A DNA stretch of 64,000 bases from Archaeoglobus sulfaticallidus PM70-1 (GTDB lineage: Archaea > Halobacteriota > Archaeoglobi > Archaeoglobales > Archaeoglobaceae): the NCBI RefSeq assembly GCF_000385565.1, contig NC_021169.1, positions 1,904,571 to 1,968,570 on the forward strand, read 5' to 3'. The position numbers and the translations under genes are program-made. This document shows positions 34,443 through 42,737 of the stretch, piece after piece (position 1 is the stretch's first letter; each line of letters begins with the position of its first letter). The notes beneath the pieces were generated by a model. That model did no database searches. It saw only the letters and a program-made list of their open reading frames with translations, and was not told the DNA's origin.

Positions 34443-34629
34443 TTTTTTTTGTTTATTTTTTAGCAACTATAATTTTATAAATCATAACTTCTGGCCTTTT
34501 TAAAATAAGAAAAATTTATAAAATCGATAGCATTCAAACGATTGTTCAAATAAATAAAAAGTTGGAATTTATTATGAAAACAAAATACTTAAATAACTAG
34601 TTCTATGGAGTAAAACAGGGGTGTTTTGA

Positions 34630-35295
34630 ATGAATGGATGGGAATATTTTGTTGGAGTCGTGATGCCATACATAGCCATGTCAATTTTCGTCATAGCTGC
34701 AATTTATAAGGTTATAAGATGGGCAACAGCACCAAAGAATCTGGATTGGGAACTATTTCCCGTTCCGGAATCAAAAGGTAAGCAGATAGCAGAGATGCTT
34801 AGGGAAATAATAGTACTCTATCAAGTTTACAATTATAACAGAAAAATATGGTTTCAGTCCCTTCTACTTCACTACGGACTTTATGCTCTAGGACTGTGGC
34901 TCGTTCTGACAGTAATCGGAGTTAATGTGTATTATCTCGGTGTTCTCGGTGCAGTAGGTGTTTTGATTGGATCTGTTTTGCTCTTCTTAACGAGGTTATC
35001 GAATTCAGAGATGAAAATGATCTCCAATGCGACACAGTACATAAACCTGCTGCTGTTGATGATAACTTCAGGACTTGCACTGTATGCGGACTTCTTCAAT
35101 TTCAAGATAAGGGACTACTTCCTCAGCATACTAACCGGATCACCAAACTACCAGATATTCGACAAACCGGAGTTCTTCTTAGCATTGTTCTTCGTTGAGA
35201 TCTTCGTGCTCTACCTCCCGCTGAGTTCGATGGTCCACTTTTTCGCGAAATACTACACATGGGATAAGATCAGATGGGGAGGTAGCTCACACTGA
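34630..35295 (+). CDS. Cytochrome b-type membrane subunit (NarI/HdrE/DsrM-like)
   Basis: 221 aa, five predicted helices. Histidines in SLLLHYGLYALGLW and SSMVHFFAKYYTWDKIRW are likely heme b ligands of the NarI-like fold. It pairs with the HdrD-like protein encoded 11 bases later, so the two should form a membrane quinone/thiol oxidoreductase related to HdrDE, DsrMK or TmcBC. Menaquinol is the probable electron donor. A TATA-rich gap precedes it. Confidence 0.85.
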   Translation: MNGWEYFVGVVMPYIAMSIFVIAAIYKVIRWATAPKNLDWELFPVPESKGKQIAEMLREIIVLYQVYNYNRKIWFQSLLLHYGLYALGLWLVLTVIGVNVYYLGVLGAVGVLIGSVLLFLTRLSNSEMKMISNATQYINLLLLMITSGLALYADFFNFKIRDYFLSILTGSPNYQIFDKPEFFLALFFVEIFVLYLPLSSMVHFFAKYYTWDKIRWGGSSH

Positions 35296-35306
35296 GGTGG
35301 TGTATC

Positions 35307-36701
35307 ATGGCTGAAGAGAAGATGAGAAGGGTTTTTGATGAATTCAGAGCATTATCTGATGAAATTCTCAAGCCGGATGAACCGAAAAAGGAGAAGTTCA
35401 TTCAGGCTTTCAAGAAGATGCTTGATAAGGAAGAAAACTGGACTTTCTGGCTGCCACTTCTGACATCCCTGGACTTGTGTGTGAAATGCAACACATGTGC
35501 TGAAGCCTGTCCATTCTATACCGCAAGCGGAAAGAAGCCGATATACCACCCGGTTTACAGATCCGACATGCTGAGAAGGATCTATAAGAAGTATTTCACC
35601 CTGAGCGGTAAAATATTCGGAGGATTGGTGGGAGCTAGGGATGTTACTGAGGAGGACATCAATGCTCTTGCAGAATCCGCCTACAGATGCAGTGTTTGCA
35701 GAAGATGTGCCTATGTCTGTCCGATAGGGGTTGACAACGGCCTGATTACGAGAGAAGTGAGGAAGATGCTTTACGAGATAGGCATAGCCCCAGATGAGAT
35801 ATATCTCAAAGGAACGCTTTACCAGAAAGAATTCGGAAACGCAACCAAAACACCTGCTGAAGCCTTCCTCAACACACTCGACTTTATAAAAGAGGACTTG
35901 GAGGACGAGAAGGGTATAGAGGTAGAAATACCGGTGGATAAGGTGGGAGCAGATTACCTGATAATAAACAACGCTGGAGACTATTTCGCTTTCCTTGACA
36001 CGATAATCGGACAGGTGGAAGTTCTTAACGCTGCTGGAATCGACTGGACATACAACACACCCTTTAAAAATGGAACGAACGATGTTGTCAACTATGGACT
36101 GTTCTTCAGTGATAAGGAACTTGTGGATATTGGAAAACTACACTTGGAAGTTGTCAAGAAGCTGAAGCCGAAGACGGTTGTTGTTGGTGAATGTGGACAT
36201 GCTTATGAGGCTATGAAGTTCCTGTACAAGGACATATTCCCAGAGTGGAAGAATGTCAGGGTTATCAGCATAATCGAGCTTTTCGATGAGCTCATAAGGA
36301 CTGGAAAGATAAAGGTCGATCCAGAGAAGAACCCACAGCCAGTAACCTACCACGACCCATGTAAGCTTGGAAGGCTCGGAGGGCTTTACGAGGAACCAAG
36401 AAGGATCCTCAAGGCTGTATGTAAGGACTTCAGAGAGATGCAGCCGAACAGAGAGATGAGTGTCTGCTGTGGTGGTGGAGGTGGATTTGCAATAATGCAC
36501 AAGGACGACTTCATGACCTTCAGGATGGAGACATACGGCAAGATCAAAGCAAATCAGATCAAGGAAACTGGAGCTGAGGTCCTCGCTCTGGCCTGCTCCA
36601 ACTGTAAGGGACAGTTCAGAGAGATCATAAACTGGCACAAACTAGATGTTGAGTGGAAGGGTATAGCAGAACTCGTAGCAAATGCGCTCGTATATGAGTA
36701 A
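35307..36701 (+). CDS. HdrD/DsrK/TmcB-like iron-sulfur protein
   Basis: 464 aa. Two [4Fe-4S] sites are CVKCNTCAEACP and CSVCRRCAYVCP. The C-terminal CCG domain has YHDPCKLGRLGG, SVCCGGGGGF and LALACSNCKGQF, the ligands of the special cluster that handles disulfides in HdrD. The first CCG-like region is degenerate, with only GECGHAYEAM visible, closer to TmcB/DsrK than to true HdrD. GGTGG lies upstream of the ATG. Acts with the cytochrome b subunit. The cytoplasmic partner disulfide (DsrC trisulfide or other) is unknown. Confidence 0.87.
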   Translation: MAEEKMRRVFDEFRALSDEILKPDEPKKEKFIQAFKKMLDKEENWTFWLPLLTSLDLCVKCNTCAEACPFYTASGKKPIYHPVYRSDMLRRIYKKYFTLSGKIFGGLVGARDVTEEDINALAESAYRCSVCRRCAYVCPIGVDNGLITREVRKMLYEIGIAPDEIYLKGTLYQKEFGNATKTPAEAFLNTLDFIKEDLEDEKGIEVEIPVDKVGADYLIINNAGDYFAFLDTIIGQVEVLNAAGIDWTYNTPFKNGTNDVVNYGLFFSDKELVDIGKLHLEVVKKLKPKTVVVGECGHAYEAMKFLYKDIFPEWKNVRVISIIELFDELIRTGKIKVDPEKNPQPVTYHDPCKLGRLGGLYEEPRRILKAVCKDFREMQPNREMSVCCGGGGGFAIMHKDDFMTFRMETYGKIKANQIKETGAEVLALACSNCKGQFREIINWHKLDVEWKGIAELVANALVYE

Positions 36702-36796
36702 ATTTTTTTATCTTTATTTTATTGGACTAGTCTAACAATTTGTTCTAACCGAACCAAAATGCATATAAATCAATTGTTTGAATGATTACAATGCAC

Positions 36797-36869
36797 AGCC
36801 CCGTGGGGTAGCGGTCAATCCTGTCGGACTCTGGATCCGACGACTCCGGTTCGAATCCGGACGGGGCTA
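36797..36869 (+). tRNA. tRNA-Gln (CUG anticodon)
   Basis: Acceptor stem AGCCCCG/CGGGGCT with discriminator A. Anticodon stem TCGGA/TCCGA encloses the 7-base loop CTCTGGA, giving anticodon CTG after the conserved T33. The T arm is CCGG-TTCGAAT-CCGG. The 3' CCA is not encoded. A TATA box (GCATATAAAT, 36761-36770) lies about 30 bases upstream. A T run follows at about 36880. Confidence 0.95.
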
Positions 36870-36928
36870 TGCAACCTCAGTTTTTTAAAGCCTTAACTCT
36901 TCCAACCTTTTATCGCAAAATAGAGACT

Positions 36929-38083
36929 TTACAGTAAGTGAACTACTCCGTCCTCGGACGGAGCTTCCTGCTTCACAGAGGAGACTTGCCCCTCGATAAC
37001 CGCTTTGGCGGTTACGAGGAGTAGAGGTCCCCTCTCCACAGGCTGACAGGGCCGTCCCAGCCCCCGTGAGAGTATTCTACATGCTGAGATGTAGTCTCTT
37101 AACGGGTCATCAAACGACAGACCTTCAGAAGTCCCCTTGGGGCTCACCCTAACCACTCTCCTACCAGCTCTTTCAGCCTTGTAGGAGAGCAGCTGGATGA
37201 ACTTGCCCCAAGAGGCATCTAATATACGTTGAGCAAGCGTTTTACCTGCTCTAACCATGTTTTGAATTCGTAGATCTTCGACGGCTATGACATCGTAGTT
37301 ATCGACGTAAAAACGAGAAAGCTTATGTAAGAAGTCGTTGCGTTGATTGACAAGCTTCTCGTAAGCTTTTGCTAACTTGATTCTGCATTTTTCCCAGTTC
37401 TTTGAACCCTTTTGCTTCCTTGATAAATCCCTCTGAAGCCTTTTTATCCTCTTTAGTGTTTTCTCATAGAAGCAAGGATTCTCTACTTGTCTTCCATCGG
37501 TGTCTGCGAGGAAGTACCTTACTCCAACGTCTATTCCTACAACTTTGCCAGTTGGTGCTAGAGGCTTGGCCCCAACTTCTGCCTGAACTATTGCAAACCA
37601 CTTTCCAGATTTCGTTCTCTTGATTATTACACCCTTGACCTTGCCTTCAATGCAACGGTGAATCCTAATCGGAATTTCGCCAACCTTTGACAGGATTAGT
37701 TTCTTCCTCTCAAAGTCTATCTTGAATCCCGACTGGTTGAAGTTTAGGGTTTTGAAGGAGTTTCCTGTCTTATACCTTAGCCATCCAACCTTCTTTCCCC
37801 TCTTCCTCAGCTCTTTCAGGGCTTTGATGTTTGACCATAGCTGATAGTTTACCATTTATAGGACTTTTGAGTAGACTTTGTTCAGTTCTGGCTTCTCCTC
37901 TTGCTTGAGTTTAATGATAAGAGCTTGAGTGTCTGTTCGCTTAATCTTCCTTCCTTCTTTCCTTGCTTTGTTGACTTCTTCAAGTAAGCGGTTGTAAAGC
38001 CAGCGACACAGCTCAAGCTGCTCTTCAAGAATGTTCTGGACTGTCTTAGAAGGGTATATGCGGAATTTGTAGCTAATCAGCAT
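36929..38083 (-). pseudogene. tnpB: tnpB (RNA-guided nuclease homolog) broken by one nonsense codon
   Basis: From ATG 38083 (MLISYKFRIYPSK) the frame runs to a TAA at 37856-37858, then resumes without shift as MVNYQLWSNIKALKE and continues to 36929. The normal family residue at this spot is commonly Gln, so CAA to TAA is the likely change. RuvC Asp is in VVGIDVGVRYFLAD, Glu in VIAVEDLRIQNMV, and the last Asp probably in PLRDYISACRIL. The usual CxxC zinc finger is absent between VSPKGTSEGLS and PLRDY. A restart at 37855 could still make the C-terminal 308 aa. Confidence 0.85.
36938..37020 (-). ncRNA. Predicted right-end (omega) RNA scaffold of the IS element
   Basis: On the minus strand the tnpB 3' end contains a 12-base-pair hairpin (36991-37019; CCTCG-TAACCGC against GCGGTTA-CGAGG). 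It is followed by the 8-base-pair CTCCGTCC hairpin (36946-36963) that abuts the element end. In TnpB systems such transposon-end transcripts form the guide scaffold, and the guide is the flanking host DNA (here the bases just below 36938). This is inference from structure and position. Confidence 0.5.
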
Positions 38084-38489
38084 CGTTTTCACCCTGCGAT
38101 TCCACATACCTCTTCAGAACATCCAAAGTAACCTGTCCAGTCGTTGCCAAGAAGTAGGATGGAGACCAGAAAACATTCCTCCACAGCTTCTTCTTTACCT
38201 CTGGAAAATTTCGCCTTATTTCTCTTGAAGTTATTGTTTTCAGAGCGTTGATATATTTAGGAATGTTCAGTGTTGGCTTTGCTTTGAAGAGGATGTGAAC
38301 GTGATCGACATCGCATTCTATAGCAAGAACTTCAACCTCAAACGTTTCTGAGATTTCGTGAATTTTCTGTTTGAGGAAGTCTATGATTTCATCATTCGTA
38401 AAAACTTTCCTGCGATATTTTATTACGAAGATGAGGTGATAGTGAAGAGAATAGACAGAGTGAGCACCTCTGTCGAGTTTGTATTTCAT
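38073..38489 (-). CDS. tnpA: IS200/IS605 HUH transposase TnpA
   Basis: 138 aa Y1 transposase acting on single-stranded DNA. The HUH motif is in CDVDHVHILFKAKP and the catalytic tyrosine in LKRYVESQG. HSVYSLHYHLIFVIKYRRKV is the family opening. Full length and apparently intact, overlapping the tnpB start region by a few bases. It could in principle also mobilise the tnpA-less element at 20.8-22.3 kb if the ends are compatible. Confidence 0.93.
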   Translation of the reverse strand: MKYKLDRGAHSVYSLHYHLIFVIKYRRKVFTNDEIIDFLKQKIHEISETFEVEVLAIECDVDHVHILFKAKPTLNIPKYINALKTITSREIRRNFPEVKKKLWRNVFWSPSYFLATTGQVTLDVLKRYVESQGENDAD

Positions 38490-38599
38490 AGTTTTTAGTT
38501 TTTTGCTAAAACTATATAAAATTTACCTCCAGCCTCTCCCTCCCGTCTCCCCTGCTGTATCCTCTCGCTTGCGCAAGGGGACTTAGTAGCAACGGAAAG

Positions 38600-39532
38600 T
38601 TAAAGAATCATAATATTTAACCTTATGAAATTTTCTAGAATCTATTATTTCAGCTTAATCTTAACTAAAAATAAGTTTTCTTGATTTTATCACATATCCG
38701 TGCAAAATTCGGTGAAACAACGCTTTGCCAATATCTACAATAATACAACCACTTCAGGGGAGTATACAGTGTTCACCTCACTATCAAAAGTTAATACAGG
38801 TCACACATTTTCGCCTTGAATATCCTGATTTGGTTAACCCAACTTTCTTATCTCTTTTTTCAAGCCATTCTGCAAATGTTTTACCTTCAACATCCCTCTC
38901 ACCTTTCAACCTGCTTATACACCTTTTCAACTCAATTTTTATAACCAAAAATTCATGAATAGTCAATACTCTCTCACCCATCATATCTTATTAATCTCCA
39001 CAACTCCCGTCATTCAGCAAAAGCTCTCCCTTACGGTATTTCTCTTTCTCAAAATCGATAGAAACAGTATTTTACTATCAAAATGATATATAACCTTCAG
39101 AATTTCGCACCTTGTCAGCCACTTTTCTCTATCCGTATTGCATGTGGCAATTGGTGGGCATGCTGTTGCAAGTATTGCCCCAGCAGAAAAACCGTTAATA
39201 GACATCAATTAGTTCTTCTTTACAGGGTTTAAAGTTGAGGAATTGGAAGGGTATCAACGGGAATGGCTTTCTTTCCTTATTGAATGCTCAAACAGAACGA
39301 GCAATTTTGGATTTATGAACTGCTGGGGGAAGTATTTCCCAGTTAGCAATGATAAGGTTATAGAAATGCTCAAAAGAGCTAAAGAAAGCATGAATCTTGC
39401 CCTATCCGTAAAGTTATGTCAGATTGATAATGATATTTCGACAGAAGGATGAACATAGAGGTTTGGAAATGATCGAATCCATGAAAATAGAATTTAGCAA
39501 AGTATAAAAGTCCCAATTTTTAACAAAATCCT
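38600..39532. other. Degraded DNA after the IS element
   Basis: About 930 bases with only short frames. On the minus strand a possible 60-aa gene is listed separately. On the plus strand a frame at about 39222-39452 (FKVEELEGYQREWLSFLI ... DKVIEMLKRAKESM) reads like coding sequence but has no clear start signal and no family. Another stretch near 39138-39214 (LHVAIGGHAVASIAPAEK) is similarly protein-like. The region appears to be gene relics. Confidence 0.45.
38784..38966 (-). CDS. Small basic protein, uncertain
   Basis: About 60 aa from a TTG at 38966 that has GGTGAGAG a few bases upstream (or 66 aa from ATG 38984). Sequence LKRCISRLKGERDVEGKTF is charged, with CVTC near the end. No family was recognised. 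It lies in degraded DNA and could be spurious. Confidence 0.3.
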   Translation of the reverse strand: MTIHEFLVIKIELKRCISRLKGERDVEGKTFAEWLEKRDKKVGLTKSGYSRRKCVTCINF

Positions 39533-39787
39533 ATGGAAGTTGTAATTTATAGAAACAAACCAGCAGGAGCACGATGTAATCAGTTAGCTGAAAATGTGTT
39601 AATGGCTATTGCTGATAACATCGATGAGATAGAAAAAGAGATAGTTGTAAAGATTCTATATGTCAAAGAAAAAGTGGTTGCGCCAGCAATTGAGGTAGAG
39701 GGTAGAATGTTAGGGGAAAATCTATCAATGGAAGAGATCATAAACAATTTTTCTCCCGAAAGAATCGCTGAAACTATTAAGAGTTAA
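39533..39787 (+). CDS. 84-aa thioredoxin-like protein, single cysteine
   Basis: MEVVIYRNKPAGARCNQL opens with a strand-loop-Cys-helix, and VAPAIEVEGRMLGENLSMEE has the thioredoxin-fold cis-proline and following strand. It resembles small thioredoxin_3/glutaredoxin-like proteins but keeps only one Cys (C15). A TATA box (AGTATAAAAG) lies about 28 bases before the ATG, so it appears expressed and leaderless. Function unknown; redox activity would need a partner thiol. Confidence 0.6.
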   Translation: MEVVIYRNKPAGARCNQLAENVLMAIADNIDEIEKEIVVKILYVKEKVVAPAIEVEGRMLGENLSMEEIINNFSPERIAETIKS

Positions 39788-40147
39788 TTTAAGTTTAATA
39801 CCTAAATAATAAAAATATATTTTTTAGGCTTTAATGAAGGGAGAGTATAGATACTATGAGTCTCATTCCCTGACGGGGCCATTTTATGCTGTTTTATCCA
39901 TAATTTGAAACGGTCTGCTTTTTATTGCATTCGCACCATACTGACCACATCCTGATTTTTCTGCAAGATAAGATTGTCAACAATCCCTGATTTCCCACCA
40001 TTGGCTGATTCTGTCACCAAACATCAACAGATACAGCTAAATTTGAAAATGATGGTAAGATTGCAGAGATACTTGGAATACGTTCAGTAGTTAACAAGTA
40101 GCCAGCATTCAATCCAAAAGCTAAATAGATAGACAACAACCTGAAAA
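39788..40147. other. Non-coding or degraded gap
   Basis: 360 bases with no supported gene. Short protein-like stretches occur on both strands (for example plus 40030-40100, KFENDGKIAEILGIRSVVN, ending at a stop), probably relics. No promoter or operator for the downstream metal transporter could be picked with confidence. Confidence 0.4.
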
Positions 40148-41137
40148 ATGAAACACCGACCATACAGAAAAGATAAAAACACAGCAGGTTCACAGAAATT
40201 CATGCACAAGATCACCTGGATGTTCACGCTTGCCTTAATGATCGCCCTGATATCACCCGTTTCCGCACTGAAGATCGTATGCACGAATCCTGATTTTGCA
40301 CAGATAGTCAAGGAAATTGCCGAAGATGCTGAAGTAGAGTCTTTAATGCCAAGCGGCAGCGATCCTCATACTTTCTCCGTCACCAAGGAGGATATGCTGC
40401 TGCTGGAATCCGCCGATCTAATCGTTCTAACGAATTCAGAACTGCTCAACTTCGAGGTTAAAATAAAAGAGCAGTATGGCGACAAAACCCTGGATTTCGA
40501 GGATTATAGAGAATACGGAGCCAAGCTGCTTTACTTCGATGACTATAAGAACCTCCACGGTTACTGGCTCTATCTTGATAACGCGTTAGCCATAGCGAAA
40601 GCCATAGAAGATAGGCTTGAGATCCTAAAGCCAGAGTTGAGAGATACTTACAGAATTAACCTCAAAGCCTTCGAGAGAGAAATTTTAAGCCTCAAAGAAG
40701 TTAGCGGGATCAGCAAAGAAAGAGATATGAGATGTGTTGCCGTAATCCCTGGAGTCACATACATCATGAAGAACGCTGGTGTTGATACTGGAGCGATCTT
40801 GCTCGAAGAAGGTAGTGGGTTCGTTAGCGGTAAAGAGTACTCGGACATCCAGTCCAAGCTTAAAAGCTCGGAGTTCAAATGCATAGTTGTCCCAGCATCG
40901 ATGAAGGACTCCAAGGCAGGAGAGATAGCTTTGCAGCTTTCAAGAGACACAGGAAAGCCAGTGGTCTATGTGAAGTTCGTTTCCGGAGATAGCTCCTTCC
41001 TTGCACAGCATATCTACAACCTCATGCAGTTCAACATAGAAAAGGCTGAAGAGAAATCAGAGGACTTCACCCTGCCGTTAATTGTGCTAGCCATAATAGA
41101 AGCAGTTATAATCGTATGGTTGAGGTTGAGAGGATGA
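40148..41137 (+). CDS. Metal ABC transporter substrate-binding protein (ZnuA/TroA-like)
   Basis: 329 aa, or 311 aa if the ATG at 40202 is used. A signal segment (ITWMFTLALMIALISPVSA) is followed by the cluster A-I binding fold: IVCTNPDFAQIVKEIAED, SGSDPHTFS with a metal His, LHGYWLYLDNA, and an acidic ligand near VKFVSGDSSF. It ends with a membrane helix (LPLIVLAIIEAVIIVWL) that tethers it outside. It binds zinc or manganese by family. First of three overlapping genes forming an importer. Confidence 0.88.
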   Translation: MKHRPYRKDKNTAGSQKFMHKITWMFTLALMIALISPVSALKIVCTNPDFAQIVKEIAEDAEVESLMPSGSDPHTFSVTKEDMLLLESADLIVLTNSELLNFEVKIKEQYGDKTLDFEDYREYGAKLLYFDDYKNLHGYWLYLDNALAIAKAIEDRLEILKPELRDTYRINLKAFEREILSLKEVSGISKERDMRCVAVIPGVTYIMKNAGVDTGAILLEEGSGFVSGKEYSDIQSKLKSSEFKCIVVPASMKDSKAGEIALQLSRDTGKPVVYVKFVSGDSSFLAQHIYNLMQFNIEKAEEKSEDFTLPLIVLAIIEAVIIVWLRLRG

Positions 41138-41910
41138 AGGCAATAGTTGCAGAGGATGTAACTTTCGCGTACGATACCAAGACCGTGCTATCAGATGTCA
41201 ACTTCGAGATAGAAAAGGGAGAGTTCGTTGCAATCACTGGAGCGAATGGTTCTGGAAAAACAACTCTGCTCAGGCTGATAACCGGAATTCTAAAACCGAT
41301 TAAAGGCAAGATACTTGTCTTCGGAGTTGATACAAATGATAGAGAGAGAGTTCAGAAGTACATAGGGCTCATGCCCCAGAAAGAACATATATCCTCCAAC
41401 TTCCCACTTTCCGTAAAAGATGTTGTCCTGATGGGCCTGAGCGCTAGAAAGGGGGTTGAAAGAAAACTGAGCAGAGAAGATATAGAACTCGCAAAGGAGA
41501 ACCTGAGACTGGTTGGCTTAGAGAGCTTATGGGACAGAAGGTTCAACGAGCTGAGCGGTGGACAGCGGCAGAGGGTTTTGCTTGCGAGAGCTTTAGCTGT
41601 AAAGCCGGAGATACTCCTGCTCGATGAGCCGTTCAATGGTGTGGATGTTCCCAGCCAGAACAGGATAATCGATTTAATCTATGAACTCACGCGAGATGGC
41701 CTGACAGCGATAATGGTTGTGCACAACATAAATCCCTTGCTGCACAAGATTGACAAGGCCATGCTGCTGAGGAATAGAATGATCGCTTTTGGAAAGCCAG
41801 AGGAAGTGTTTACCTCAAAATATCTGTTCGAAGCTTATGGGGCGGAAATACCGCTGATCAGTTGCGAAGAAGGTTGTAGGCATCCAATTTACGGGGATGT
41901 ACATGGGTGA
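41134..41910 (+). CDS. Metal ABC transporter ATP-binding protein (ZnuC-like)
   Basis: About 258 aa ATPase. Walker A GANGSGKTT, signature LSGGQRQRVLLARAL, Walker B ILLLDEPFNGVD and the switch His in IMVVHNINPL. The start ATG at 41134 overlaps the stop of the binding-protein gene (ATGA). The C-terminus has CEEGCRHPIYGDVHG, possibly metal-binding. Works with the preceding and following genes. Confidence 0.93.
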   Translation: MKAIVAEDVTFAYDTKTVLSDVNFEIEKGEFVAITGANGSGKTTLLRLITGILKPIKGKILVFGVDTNDRERVQKYIGLMPQKEHISSNFPLSVKDVVLMGLSARKGVERKLSREDIELAKENLRLVGLESLWDRRFNELSGGQRQRVLLARALAVKPEILLLDEPFNGVDVPSQNRIIDLIYELTRDGLTAIMVVHNINPLLHKIDKAMLLRNRMIAFGKPEEVFTSKYLFEAYGAEIPLISCEEGCRHPIYGDVHG

Positions 41911-42697
41911 TCTGTTGCTTGAGCCTTTCGTTGTAAGGGCATTAATTGCGATACTCATAATCGCAATAAATGCGAGTATTGCCGGATCATTTACGGTATT
42001 CAGAAATGTTTCATTTCTCATAGCCGGAGCGAGCCATTCCGCCCTGGCAGGATATGCTCTGCTGATCCTTCTTTCAGGCTACGGAATACATCTCAACCCG
42101 TATTTTGGCAGCATAGCCTTCGCTCTAGCCATAGCCTACCTCGCAGGCAGGAGCAAGGAAACCAATACTGCCATAGGCATAGCCTTTGCTATGTCGATGA
42201 GTCTCGCCATCCTGTTCATCTCGATGACGAAGGAGTATGCATCAAAGGTCTGGACGATCCTAGTCGGAGACCTGTTCCTTCTAACAAATCAGGACATATA
42301 TCTCATGATTTTGATGACCATCCTGATAGTAATCGCCTCAGCAATCTACTACAGAGCTTTTCTGTTCATCTCCTTCGATCCAGAAGGTGCTGAAGCTTTT
42401 GGAATCAATGTAAAGCTCTATAACTACATCCTGCTCTCGATGATATCCCTGTCAACCATAATCCTGCTTAAAGGTGTGGGAGCAATTCTCGTTTTCGCGA
42501 TGCTTGTCGCCCCATCGGCCTCAGCCAACCTGATTGCAAGGAACATAAGAGAAGTTTTTGTATGTTCCTTTCTGATTGCACTAACGAGCATGCTGTTCAG
42601 CCTAATAATATCCTTCTTCATCGAGCTATCACCAAGTGCCCTGGCATCCCTGATAGCCTCCACAGCCTACTTCATCGCAAGCTTTAGAAAGGAATAG
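41903..42697 (+). CDS. Metal ABC transporter permease (ZnuB/TroC-like)
   Basis: About 264 aa with seven or eight helices. NASIAGSFTVFRNVSFLIAG and AGASHSALAGYALL match the ABC-3 permease family for zinc/manganese. The ATG at 41903 is preferred over 41897 because GGGGA lies upstream at good distance. It overlaps the end of the ATPase gene by eight bases. Confidence 0.92.
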   Translation: MGDLLLEPFVVRALIAILIIAINASIAGSFTVFRNVSFLIAGASHSALAGYALLILLSGYGIHLNPYFGSIAFALAIAYLAGRSKETNTAIGIAFAMSMSLAILFISMTKEYASKVWTILVGDLFLLTNQDIYLMILMTILIVIASAIYYRAFLFISFDPEGAEAFGINVKLYNYILLSMISLSTIILLKGVGAILVFAMLVAPSASANLIARNIREVFVCSFLIALTSMLFSLIISFFIELSPSALASLIASTAYFIASFRKE

Positions 42698-42737
42698 GCT
42701 CGAAGTTTTTATATATTAAGCCAGGAAGCTTGCAGTG

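Larger units (their letters stand above)
36938..38599 (-). mobile_element. IS200/IS605 element with tnpA and interrupted tnpB
   Basis: About 1.66 kb. tnpA and tnpB are in one direction with overlapping ends. The left end (38560-38599) has the palindrome CTTGCGCAAG and the TTTAA/CTTTCCGTTGC junction shared in form with the other element. The right end has a perfect 8-base-pair hairpin (36946-36963) and ends GTTCAC. No target duplication is expected in this family. It lies about 70 bases downstream of tRNA-Gln. Confidence 0.85.

Noticed and set aside
40148-40201. Definite N-terminal extension of the metal-binding protein
   Set aside because: Neither ATG (40148 or 40202) has a clear ribosome-binding site, so the start was left open.
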